Below are positions 57,953 to 64,000 of a DNA stretch of 64,000 nucleotides, one piece after another. The notes beneath the pieces were generated by a model. That model ran no database searches and was not told the origin of the DNA. It was given only the letters and a program-made list of their open reading frames with translations. Every line of letters begins with the position of its first letter. Position 1 is the stretch's first letter. A program made the translations under genes and the position numbers. This DNA is from Lentzea albida (lineage in GTDB: Bacteria; Actinomycetota; Actinomycetes; Mycobacteriales; Pseudonocardiaceae): contig NZ_FOFV01000007.1 of assembly GCF_900111005.1 (NCBI RefSeq), forward strand, positions 336,353 to 400,352, given 5' to 3'.

Positions 57953-59412
57953 CGCCGCAGCCGTTCGGCCGCCAGCCGGCCGGAGATCAGCACCGGCGGA
58001 ATGCCGACGCCCGGCGTGGTCCCGCTGCCCGCCAGCACCACGTTCCCGTCGCGGAACGGCAGGTTGCCCGGCCGGAACGGTCCGGTCTGGGCGAACGTGT
58101 GGGCGGCGGAGAACGGCGTCCCGGCGGCCTGGCCGTCGCGCGCCCAGTCGTCCGGTGTCACCACGGCCAGGGGCTCGGCGTCGACGAGGAGCTTGCGCGC
58201 CGACATCTCGCCGATGATCTCCTCGGCGTACCGCTGCGCCAGCGCGTCCCAGCGCAGCGGGGCGACGTCGAGGTTCGGGCAGGGCGCGAGCAGGTACTGC
58301 AGGTGCCTGCCCTCGGGTGCCAGTGCGGGGTCGGTCAGCGTGGGCGTGGTGAGGAGCAACGACGGGTCGCTCATCAGCTCGCCCTTGCGGACGATCTCGT
58401 CGAACGTGCCGTCCCACCTGTCGCCGAAGGAGATCGTGTGGTGGGCGAGGTCGTCCACCACCCGGCTGGCGCTCAGGTGCACGACCACCGCGGACGGTGA
58501 CCACCGCAGCGGCACGACCCGGCGCGGCCTGCCGTGCAGCAGCCGGGTGCTCTGGGCCGGACCGGTGGCGAGGACCACCGCGTCACAAGGGATGCGCGCG
58601 TCGGCCGTGCGCACGGCGTTGACCCGGTTGCCGACCCGTTCCAGCGATTCCACCTCCACGCCGTAGTGGAACTCCACCCCGGCCGAGGAGGCGGCGTCGG
58701 CCAAGGCCTGCGGCACCGCGCGCATACCGCCGCGCGGGAACCACACGCCCGCGATGGTGTCCATGTAGGCGATGACCGCGTAAGCGGCGAGCGCGTCCTT
58801 GGGCGCGACACCGGCGTAGAGCGCCTGGAACGTGAACACGCGCTGGAGCCGGTCGTCCTTCAGGAACCGCCCCACCGCCTTGGCCAGCGAGCCGAACCCG
58901 CCGAGCCGGGTGAGTTTCACCAGATCGGGTCCGACGAGGTCCAGCGGCGAGTCGAAGCTCGCGCCGATGAACTTCTCCCGCTCCACCTCGTAGAGCTTCG
59001 ACAGCCACTCCCGCAGGTCGCGGTACCCCTGCGCCTCGCGGTCGCCCGCGAACTCGCGGACCGCCTGCTCCATGCGGTCCGCGTCGGTGTGCACGTCGAG
59101 CGCCGTGCCGTCGGCGAACGCCGCGCGGTAGGCGGGGTGCAACGGCAGCAGCTCGAGGTGGTCCTCGCGCCTGTGGCCCACCGCCGCGAAGGCGTCGTCC
59201 AGCAACTCCGGCATGGTGAGCACCGTCGGCCCGGTGTCGATCCGGTGGCCGTCCACGTCGAGCCGGCCCGCGAGCCCTCCGGGATGCGGATGCCTCTCGA
59301 CGACGGTCACCTCGTGGCCCGCGCCGCGCAGGTGCAGCGCCGCCGACAACCCCGACAGACCGGCACCGACCACCACCACGCGGTCCGTACGGCCCTTCAC
59401 CACGTGCACCAC
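57949..59412 (-). CDS. crtI: Phytoene desaturase
   Basis: 487 residues. N-terminal FAD-binding Rossmann motif VVVVGAGLSGLSAALHLRGAG (about 12-32) with the following VVERHPHPGGLAGR, and the C-terminal FAD signature VVLAGSGTTPGVGIPPVLISG typical of CrtI-type carotenoid desaturases. It converts phytoene to lycopene (or a related desaturated carotene) at the membrane. GTG 59412 has GGGGG 6 bases upstream. It follows crtE by 13 bases and is coupled to the DUF3253 gene downstream, so the three form one leftward operon. The number of desaturation steps cannot be told from sequence alone. Confidence 0.92.
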   Translation of the reverse strand: MVHVVKGRTDRVVVVGAGLSGLSAALHLRGAGHEVTVVERHPHPGGLAGRLDVDGHRIDTGPTVLTMPELLDDAFAAVGHRREDHLELLPLHPAYRAAFADGTALDVHTDADRMEQAVREFAGDREAQGYRDLREWLSKLYEVEREKFIGASFDSPLDLVGPDLVKLTRLGGFGSLAKAVGRFLKDDRLQRVFTFQALYAGVAPKDALAAYAVIAYMDTIAGVWFPRGGMRAVPQALADAASSAGVEFHYGVEVESLERVGNRVNAVRTADARIPCDAVVLATGPAQSTRLLHGRPRRVVPLRWSPSAVVVHLSASRVVDDLAHHTISFGDRWDGTFDEIVRKGELMSDPSLLLTTPTLTDPALAPEGRHLQYLLAPCPNLDVAPLRWDALAQRYAEEIIGEMSARKLLVDAEPLAVVTPDDWARDGQAAGTPFSAAHTFAQTGPFRPGNLPFRDGNVVLAGSGTTPGVGIPPVLISGRLAAERLRR

Positions 59413-59425
59413 TGCGTTCCCCCGT

Positions 59426-60502
59426 TCAGGTCGTTCGCTTCACAGCGCGGCCGGCGAGACGCACCAGCTCACGCCGAGCATCGTCGTCGATGTCCGTGCG
59501 CTCCAGCGCCGCCACCCCCGACGCCGCCAGCATCTCGATGTGCTTCTCCACCGCCGCGACCGCTCCCAGCTCGACGAGCAACTCGCACACGTCGGCCACG
59601 GTCCGCTCGCTCACGCTCCCGCTGCCCAGGCACCGCCGCAGCAACCTCTGCGCGGCCGGATCGCCCTGGGCGCGAGAGAGGGCGATCGACATCAACGGCG
59701 TCCGCTTGCCCTCCCTCAGGTCCTCCCCCACCGGCTTGCCGGTGAGCGCGGAGTCGCCGAACACGCCCATCAGGTCGTCCCGCAGCTGGAACGCCACGCC
59801 GATGTCGTGCCCGTACGCGCGCAGGGCGTCCACGACGTCGTCATCCGCACCCGCGAGCGCCGCCCCGAGGTGCAACGGCCGTTCGACGGTGTAGGCGGCG
59901 GTCTTCAGCGCGGCCACGCGGACGGCGGCCTCCAGCGACTCCTCGCGCCGCGCGACGCCGAGGAGGTCGAGGTGCTGCCCCATGATCATCTCGGTGCGCA
60001 TCGCCTGCCACGGGCCCCAGGCGCGCATCAGCGCGTCGGCGGGCAGCCCGGCGGTCACCAGGGCGTCGTCTGCCCAGGCCAGCGCCAGGTCACCGACCAG
60101 CACGGCCGCCGAGTCGCCGTACTGGCGGGCGCTGCCTGCCCAGCGCTCGCGCCGGTGCCGCGCGGCGAAGGACTCGTGCACCGAGGGCTTGCCCCTCCTG
60201 GTGACCGAGCGGTCCATCACGTCGTCGTGCACGAGCGCACAGCACTGGAGCAGTTCGAGGGCCACCAGAGCACGCACCACGGCGTCCACCGGCGGCGCGC
60301 CTCCCGCGGCGCGCCAGCCCCACCACGCGAACGTGGGCCTGATCCTCTTGCCACCGGCCAGGATCAGCCCGCGCAGCTCGGCGGTGAGTTCGGGGGCGAG
60401 GTCTTGCCGGGCGCGCACGAAGTCGTGCAGCGCCTCGTCGAGCAGGACGCGGAAGTCGTCCACCTGCGACGTGCGAGCGTCCACGCTGGTCAGCAGCGAC
60501 AT
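59426..60502 (-). CDS. crtE: Geranylgeranyl diphosphate synthase (polyprenyl synthetase)
   Basis: 358 residues of the trans-isoprenyl diphosphate synthase fold. First aspartate-rich motif DDVMD (93-97) in LVHDDVMDRSVTRRG; second motif is QLRDDLMGVFGD (DD at 242-243), the usual actinobacterial DDLxG variant. A small residue (Cys88) occupies the fifth position before the first motif, which argues against a farnesyl-length product and for C20. GGKRIRP supplies the conserved lysine and arginine for IPP. ATG 60502 follows AAGGGAA by 5 bases; a long upstream open frame in the same phase enters the crtB gene and is rejected. First gene of the leftward crt operon, divergent from crtB. Confidence 0.9.
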   Translation of the reverse strand: MSLLTSVDARTSQVDDFRVLLDEALHDFVRARQDLAPELTAELRGLILAGGKRIRPTFAWWGWRAAGGAPPVDAVVRALVALELLQCCALVHDDVMDRSVTRRGKPSVHESFAARHRRERWAGSARQYGDSAAVLVGDLALAWADDALVTAGLPADALMRAWGPWQAMRTEMIMGQHLDLLGVARREESLEAAVRVAALKTAAYTVERPLHLGAALAGADDDVVDALRAYGHDIGVAFQLRDDLMGVFGDSALTGKPVGEDLREGKRTPLMSIALSRAQGDPAAQRLLRRCLGSGSVSERTVADVCELLVELGAVAAVEKHIEMLAASGVAALERTDIDDDARRELVRLAGRAVKRTT

Positions 60503-60542
60503 CGGCGTTCCCTTGGAAGTCGGCGGGCGTTCGGTGGTTCGA

Positions 60543-60613
60543 GCTAAGCAGCGCGGTGACGGGTCTGCATGATGAGAGCCGTCGTTGTGCGGAGGGCAAC
60601 TCGCGGACTTAGC
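60543..60613. promoter_or_regulatory. Divergent crtE/crtB control region with paired TGCRGA...CTTAGC elements
   Basis: Toward crtB: TGCGGA (60588-60593), 14 bases, CTTAGC (60608-60613). Toward crtE on the minus strand: TGCAGA (60569-60564), 15 bases, CTTAGC (60548-60543). The mirror arrangement suggests both operons are recognised by the same, perhaps alternative, sigma factor or activator. In Streptomyces the homologous crt genes use a light-induced sigma; whether that applies here is an inference. Confidence 0.35.
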
Positions 60614-60646
60614 GTGGAGGCACTCACTCCGCGGAAAGGACCGCTG

Positions 60647-61573
60647 ATGTCGGCTGAACGCGAACTGGACGCCGCGGGGATCACCTCGCCGGCGTTGCGC
60701 GACGCGTACCGGCGCTGCCGCGAGCTCAACGCTCTGCACGGCCGGACCTATTACCTCGCAACGAGGTTGCTCGGTGCGGAGCAACGGCCCGCCGTGCACG
60801 CCCTGTACGGGTTCGCCCGGTGGGTGGACGACGTCGTCGACGACGTCCACAGTGGAATCGACGAGAAGGTCGCCGAGCTCGGTGCGATCGACGCACGCCT
60901 GCAGGCCGCCCTGGCCGCAGGCGCGACGGACGACCCGGTGCTGGCGGCGCTGATCGACACCGTGCACCGCTACGACATCCCGGTTCAGCACTTCCAGGAC
61001 TTCATGGCGTCGATGCGGATGGATCTCACGGTCACCGACTACCCCACCTATGCCGATCTAGACCGGTACGTGCACGGTTCCGCCGCGGTGATCGGTCTGC
61101 AGGTGCTCCCGGTGCTCGGCACGAGCGTCCCGAGGGAGGAGGCCGAGCCGGCCGCCGCGGCCCTCGGCGTCGCCTTCCAGCTCACGAACTTCATCCGCGA
61201 CGTCGGCGAGGACCTCGACCGGGGCCGGGTGTACCTGCCCGCGGACGAGCTCGCGGAGTTCGGCGTGGACCGCGAGCGCCTGCTGCACGCCCGCGCCGCC
61301 GGCCACGCCGACCAGCAGGTCCGGGCCGCCCTGCGCGACCAGGTGCGCCGGGCGCGGGAGCACTACGACCGGGCCTGGCCGGGCATCGGCATGCTCGCGC
61401 CGCGGTCGCGTCCGTGCGTGCTCACCGCCTACCGCCTGTACGGGCGGATCCTCGACCTCGTCGAGGGCGCGGACTGCGACGTGCTGTCGCGGCGCGTGGT
61501 CGTGTCGAACGGCAGGCGCCTCGCCGTCGCCCTGCCCGCGCTGGCGAGGGCGGTGTTCGCCCGTGCGGCCTGA
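60647..61573 (+). CDS. crtB: Phytoene synthase
   Basis: 308 residues of the squalene/phytoene synthase family. Two aspartate-rich substrate motifs are present: DDVVDD (61-66) in YGFARWVDDVVDD and DVGED (185-189) in NFIRDVGEDLDRGRVYLP, the latter a signature of phytoene synthases. It condenses two geranylgeranyl diphosphates to phytoene. ATG 60647 has GGAAAGGA 7 bases upstream; the longer reading from 60569 crosses the promoter and is rejected. First gene of the rightward transcript, followed 13 bases later by a Rieske protein. Confidence 0.93.
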   Translation: MSAERELDAAGITSPALRDAYRRCRELNALHGRTYYLATRLLGAEQRPAVHALYGFARWVDDVVDDVHSGIDEKVAELGAIDARLQAALAAGATDDPVLAALIDTVHRYDIPVQHFQDFMASMRMDLTVTDYPTYADLDRYVHGSAAVIGLQVLPVLGTSVPREEAEPAAAALGVAFQLTNFIRDVGEDLDRGRVYLPADELAEFGVDRERLLHARAAGHADQQVRAALRDQVRRAREHYDRAWPGIGMLAPRSRPCVLTAYRLYGRILDLVEGADCDVLSRRVVVSNGRRLAVALPALARAVFARAA

Positions 61574-61586
61574 GGAGAAGAAGACG

Positions 61587-62549
61587 ATGCGCGACCGGAT
61601 CCCGTTGCGGATCTACTCCAGCCCGCCGTGGCGCGAGCAGCGGCCGACGTGGCAGGACGCCAAGCCCGCGCTGATCGAGGCGGCCCTCAAGCGCGCCACC
61701 GCCCGGCCGTCCGGCAACTGGTTCGTCGCGGGCGCCAGCCGTGACGTCGTGAAGGGCAAGCCGTGCGGCCGGACCATCGCGGGCCAGGAGGTCGTGCTCT
61801 GGCGCGGTCCCCACGGCGTGCTGATGGCCGGGTCCGGCTCGTGCCCGCACCTCGGAGCGCCGCTGTGCGACGGTGCGGTGGCCGAGGGCAAGCTGATCTG
61901 CCGCTGGCACGGGCTCGCGCTCGACGGCACGCGGTTCGGCGCGTGGACGCCGTACCCCGCCCACGACGACGGCGTGCTCGTCTGGGTCCGCCTCGACAAG
62001 GTGGGCGGTGAGGAGCCGCTCGACGCGCCGGTGCTGCCCGAGCGGCCGCCGGCGGGGTCGATCGACGCGGTGGCCACGCTGATCGGCCGCTGCGACCCGG
62101 AGGACGTGGTCGCGAACCGGCTCGACCCGTGGCACGGCGCGTGGTTCCACCCCTACTCGTTCGCGAACCTGCACGTGCTGGAGACGCCCACGGAGGCGGA
62201 CGACCGGTTCCTGGTGGAGGTGACGTTCCGGCTCGCCGGCCGCGTCGGCGTGCCGGTCATCGCCGCGTTCACCTGCCCGGAGCCGCGCACGGTCGTGATG
62301 CACATCGTCGAGGGTGAGGGCGCGGGCAGCGTCGTCGAGACGCACGCGACGCCGATCCGCGACGGTCGCACGGCGGTGGTGGAGGCGACCATCGCGCACT
62401 CGGAACGGCCAGGGTTCGCGCTGGCCAGGCCTGCGGCGGGCGCGTTGCGGCCGGTCATGCGCTGGGCCGCGGCGCGGTTGTGGCGCGACGACCTCGATTA
62501 CGCCGAACGCCGGTACGCACTGCGCCAGGTGGGACGCTTCCCGGACTGA
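61587..62549 (+). CDS. Rieske [2Fe-2S] protein of carotenoid clusters (DUF5914-like C terminus)
   Basis: 320 residues. The Rieske cluster is bound by CPH (Cys86, His88) and CRWH (Cys105, His108) in the pattern CxH-x16-CxxH. The remaining 200 residues match what I recall of the DUF5914 domain that accompanies Rieske domains in Streptomyces crt clusters. This is not the ordinary dioxygenase alpha-subunit catalytic domain, although NRLDPWHGAWFHPYSF could supply metal ligands. ATG 61587 follows a GAGGAGAAG purine run; GTG 61563, inside the crtB end, precedes that site. Being next to crtB it probably oxidises or otherwise modifies a carotenoid, but the reaction is not known to me. Confidence 0.82.
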   Translation: MRDRIPLRIYSSPPWREQRPTWQDAKPALIEAALKRATARPSGNWFVAGASRDVVKGKPCGRTIAGQEVVLWRGPHGVLMAGSGSCPHLGAPLCDGAVAEGKLICRWHGLALDGTRFGAWTPYPAHDDGVLVWVRLDKVGGEEPLDAPVLPERPPAGSIDAVATLIGRCDPEDVVANRLDPWHGAWFHPYSFANLHVLETPTEADDRFLVEVTFRLAGRVGVPVIAAFTCPEPRTVVMHIVEGEGAGSVVETHATPIRDGRTAVVEATIAHSERPGFALARPAAGALRPVMRWAAARLWRDDLDYAERRYALRQVGRFPD

Positions 62550-62551
62550 GC

Positions 62552-62613
62552 GAGTCGACTTGCGTCGTTTCTGAGTCGATTTTACGATGGTCCCCACCAT
62601 CGAGGTCGACTCA
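62552..62613. repeat. Three copies of GAGTCGA around the wbl promoter
   Basis: GAGTCGACTT (62552-62561) and GAGTCGATTT (62573-62582) are direct repeats exactly 21 bases apart, two helical turns. An inverted copy, TGAGTCGAC on the minus strand, lies at 62605-62613. They bracket and overlap the promoter, as an autoregulatory operator would. A further 7-bp hairpin CGATGGT/ACCATCG (62585-62602) covers the presumed transcription start. Confidence 0.45.
62560..62588 (+). promoter_or_regulatory. Promoter of the wbl-litR pair
   Basis: TTGCGT (62560-62565), a 17-base spacer and TACGAT (62583-62588) make a reasonable sigma-70-type promoter. Transcription would start near 62595, about 35 bases before the wbl ATG. 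The first and second GAGTCGA copies overlap the -35 and the end of the spacer. Confidence 0.5.
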
Positions 62614-62629
62614 TCCGAGGACGTGCGCC

Positions 62630-62917
62630 ATGCCCGAATTGTCCCGTCTGCCTCAGCCGGTCGCGGAGTCGTGGGACTGGCAGCTCCGCGGTCTCTGCCG
62701 AGGCATGGACAGCGCCTACTTCTTCCACACGCCCAACGAACGGGGCTCCGCGCGCGACGCGCGCGAGGCGGCGGCGAAGGCCATCTGCCAGCGCTGCCCG
62801 GTCATGGAAAAATGTCGCTCACACGCGCTGGAGGTGCACGAGACCTTCGGCATCTGGGGCGGACTCGGAGAAAGTGAGTTGAGGGCGATTCTCGCGAAAC
62901 GTGCTCGTAGGACGTGA
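62630..62917 (+). CDS. WhiB-family [4Fe-4S] regulator (WhiB3/WhiD-like)
   Basis: 95 residues. Four cysteines at 23, 53, 56 and 62 (GLC, then CQRCPVMEKC) bind the iron-sulfur cluster; GIWGG (74-78) is the Wbl turn, and the basic tail AKRARRT suits DNA contact. The segment WDWQLRGLCRGMDSAYFFH closely resembles Mycobacterium WhiB3 and Streptomyces WhiD as I remember them. Wbl proteins usually act by binding sigma region 4 of the principal sigma factor. ATG 62630 has GAGG 9 bases upstream. The stop overlaps the start of the next regulator (GTGA), so the two are made together, linking redox sensing with the light/B12 regulator. Confidence 0.9.
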   Translation: MPELSRLPQPVAESWDWQLRGLCRGMDSAYFFHTPNERGSARDAREAAAKAICQRCPVMEKCRSHALEVHETFGIWGGLGESELRAILAKRARRT

Positions 62918-63777
62918 CGTACACGCCCCGAGCGGTGGCCGGCATGCTCGGCATCGCCCCCACCACCCTGCGAACCTGGGACCAGCGCTACGGCCTGGGC
63001 CCTTCGATCCGCACCGACGGCGGCCACCGCCGTTACGAGGACGCGGACGTCGAGGTGCTGCGTCGGATGGTCGTGCTGACCACCCAGGGCGTGGCGGCGG
63101 CCGCCGCGGCCGTCCTGGCACGGCAGAAGCCGGTCGCCGCGCGGAGCGGCCCGCGCACCCCGATCGATCCCGCCGAGGCCGTCTTGGCACAGCAGGGTTT
63201 CCTGGCCGCGGCGAAGCGCCTCGACGAGCCGATGATGTCCGGCCTCGCGACGAAGCTCCTCACCGACCACGGCGTCGTGTCCGCGTGGGAGGACGTGTTC
63301 GTGCCCGCGCTGGTGGACCTGGGCGAACTGGTCGTGTCCAGCGGGCAGGGCGTGGAGATCGAGCACCTCGCCAGCGGGAGCGTGCTGCACGCGCTGCGCG
63401 GGATCCCCCGCGCGAGCAGTCCGGGAGTGCTCTCCGCACTGCTGTCCTGCGCGCCGGACGAGCAGCACTGGTTGCCGCTGGAGGCGTTGGGCGCGGCGCT
63501 GTCCGAAGAGGGCTGCATGTGGGGCAACCTGGGTGCGCGGGTGCCCGCCGAGGCGTTGCTCGACGCCGTCGACCGCCTGCGCCCCACCGTGGTGCTGGTC
63601 TGGGCGCACCGGACCGACCTCGCGCTCCGCGTGCCGCTGGAGGACCTGAGCGCGCGATCGGACGCCGTGATCGCGGTCGCGGGGTCCGGGTGGCAGGGTG
63701 TGCCGCTGCCGTCTGCCGTGCGCCGGCCGAAGTCCTTGCAGGAGGCGATCGACCTGGTGCTGGAGCGCGTCCGCTAG
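62914..63777 (+). CDS. litR: MerR-type regulator with B12-binding domain (LitR/CarH-like)
   Basis: 287 residues. N-terminal MerR helix-turn-helix (1-70; AVAGMLGIAPTTLRTWDQRYGLGP, GGHRRYEDADVEVL), then a helical cap (about 90-165) and a cobalamin-binding Rossmann domain (about 170-285). A candidate cobalt-ligating His185 lies in PDEQHWLPL (E-x-H-x-x-G/P), and Glu150-His151 match the EH of the W-x9-EH cap signature, but the tryptophan is replaced by Val. CarH/LitR proteins repress carotenoid genes in the dark with adenosylcobalamin and release them in light. GTG 62914 overlaps the wbl stop; AGGA is only 1 base away, so initiation is probably coupled. Location next to crt genes supports control of carotenogenesis. 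Assignment of symbol is by family and context. Confidence 0.8.
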   Translation: MTYTPRAVAGMLGIAPTTLRTWDQRYGLGPSIRTDGGHRRYEDADVEVLRRMVVLTTQGVAAAAAAVLARQKPVAARSGPRTPIDPAEAVLAQQGFLAAAKRLDEPMMSGLATKLLTDHGVVSAWEDVFVPALVDLGELVVSSGQGVEIEHLASGSVLHALRGIPRASSPGVLSALLSCAPDEQHWLPLEALGAALSEEGCMWGNLGARVPAEALLDAVDRLRPTVVLVWAHRTDLALRVPLEDLSARSDAVIAVAGSGWQGVPLPSAVRRPKSLQEAIDLVLERVR

Positions 63778-64000
63778 CTTGAGTTTTAACCTGTTCGGCG
63801 GGGCCGTGGGTTGCTCGACTTGGGTTTGTTGCAGTGCTTGGTCTTGTGTGTGTTTGTGCCGGTGACGGTGTGAACATCGTGTCGTGTGGCAGGCCGGTGG
63901 TTGGGAGTTCCGGCGGGCCGTCCGGGGCCTGGCCTTGAGGGTTTCGGGACACGGGCTGGACAAGCGAGTTGTGGGCGCAGGTTCCGAAACCCCCGTCGGA
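63778..64000. other. Right-edge non-coding stretch
   Basis: No supported gene. The first part is T/G-rich (ttttaacctg, repeated tgtgtg) and unlike coding DNA around it. Near the end, GGGTTTCGGGAC (63939-63950) and GTTCCGAAACCC (63981-63992) form a 12-bp inverted repeat with one mismatch and a 30-base loop, possibly part of an operator or element that continues outside the window. Confidence 0.4.

Noticed and set aside
57698..58504. A 268-residue minus-strand gene ending with the DUF3253 sequence
   Set aside because: The first two thirds is a shifted-frame reading of crtI; only the last 84 codons, starting at the GTGA overlap, look like protein of a known family.
59426..60991. A 521-residue form of the prenyl diphosphate synthase
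   Set aside because: The extension runs antisense through crtB and the shared promoter; ATG 60502 with AAGGGAA gives the normal family length.
63939..63992. Inverted repeat at the right edge as an insertion-sequence end
   Set aside because: One mismatch, short arms, no transposase and the element would continue outside the window, so it cannot be supported.

Overview
The window is very GC-rich and reads as a chromosomal segment from a filamentous actinobacterium. A WhiB3/WhiD-type Wbl protein, an AfsR/SARP-type regulator, a B12-binding LitR/CarH-type regulator, a CebEFG-like sugar operon and very long NRPS genes all fit. Pseudonocardiales (Lentzea, Saccharothrix or Actinosynnema relatives) is my best guess; this is an inference, since no rRNA is present.

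Positions 1-41,099 (minus strand) hold two NRPS genes transcribed leftward. The first, about 10,286 residues, is a complete seven-module synthetase with the order (C-A-T-E)x7. All seven A domains read the same specificity code by my manual alignment (DVGEVSVIDK), closest to the 2,4-diaminobutyrate/ornithine type. The second runs off the left edge and is C-A-T-E / C-A-T / C-A..., with two aliphatic-type (Leu-like) A domains and one of unclear specificity. The predicted product is an N-acylated run of seven D-diamino acids followed by a hydrophobic tail. Six internal C domains of the first gene, and the first C domain of the second, carry Y-Q/S-G-L-C-D-G where the HHxxxDG active site should be. 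The loss follows the identity of the donor residue. I consider this the most unusual system in the window.

41,100-41,878 is a 779-base lower-GC divergent control region with an 18-bp perfect palindrome. To its right (plus strand) lie an ArnT/PMT-like membrane glycosyltransferase, a secreted beta-sandwich-like protein and a Calx-beta-like secreted protein. A convergent AfsR/SARP-type regulator follows.

47,848-56,340 has a carbohydrate theme: an ECF sigma factor fused through a membrane segment to an extracellular GH128-type glucanase, a lipoate-ligase-like protein, a LacI regulator with a candidate operator, a CebEFG-like ABC uptake system and a GH1 beta-glucosidase.

56,315-63,777 is a carotenoid locus. 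crtE-crtI-DUF3253-TAP-like peptidase run leftward; crtB and a Rieske protein run rightward from a shared divergent promoter region. They are followed by a wbl gene translationally coupled to a LitR/CarH-type B12 photoreceptor-like regulator, with a promoter overlapped by a repeated GAGTCGA motif. The last 223 bases have no gene I can support.
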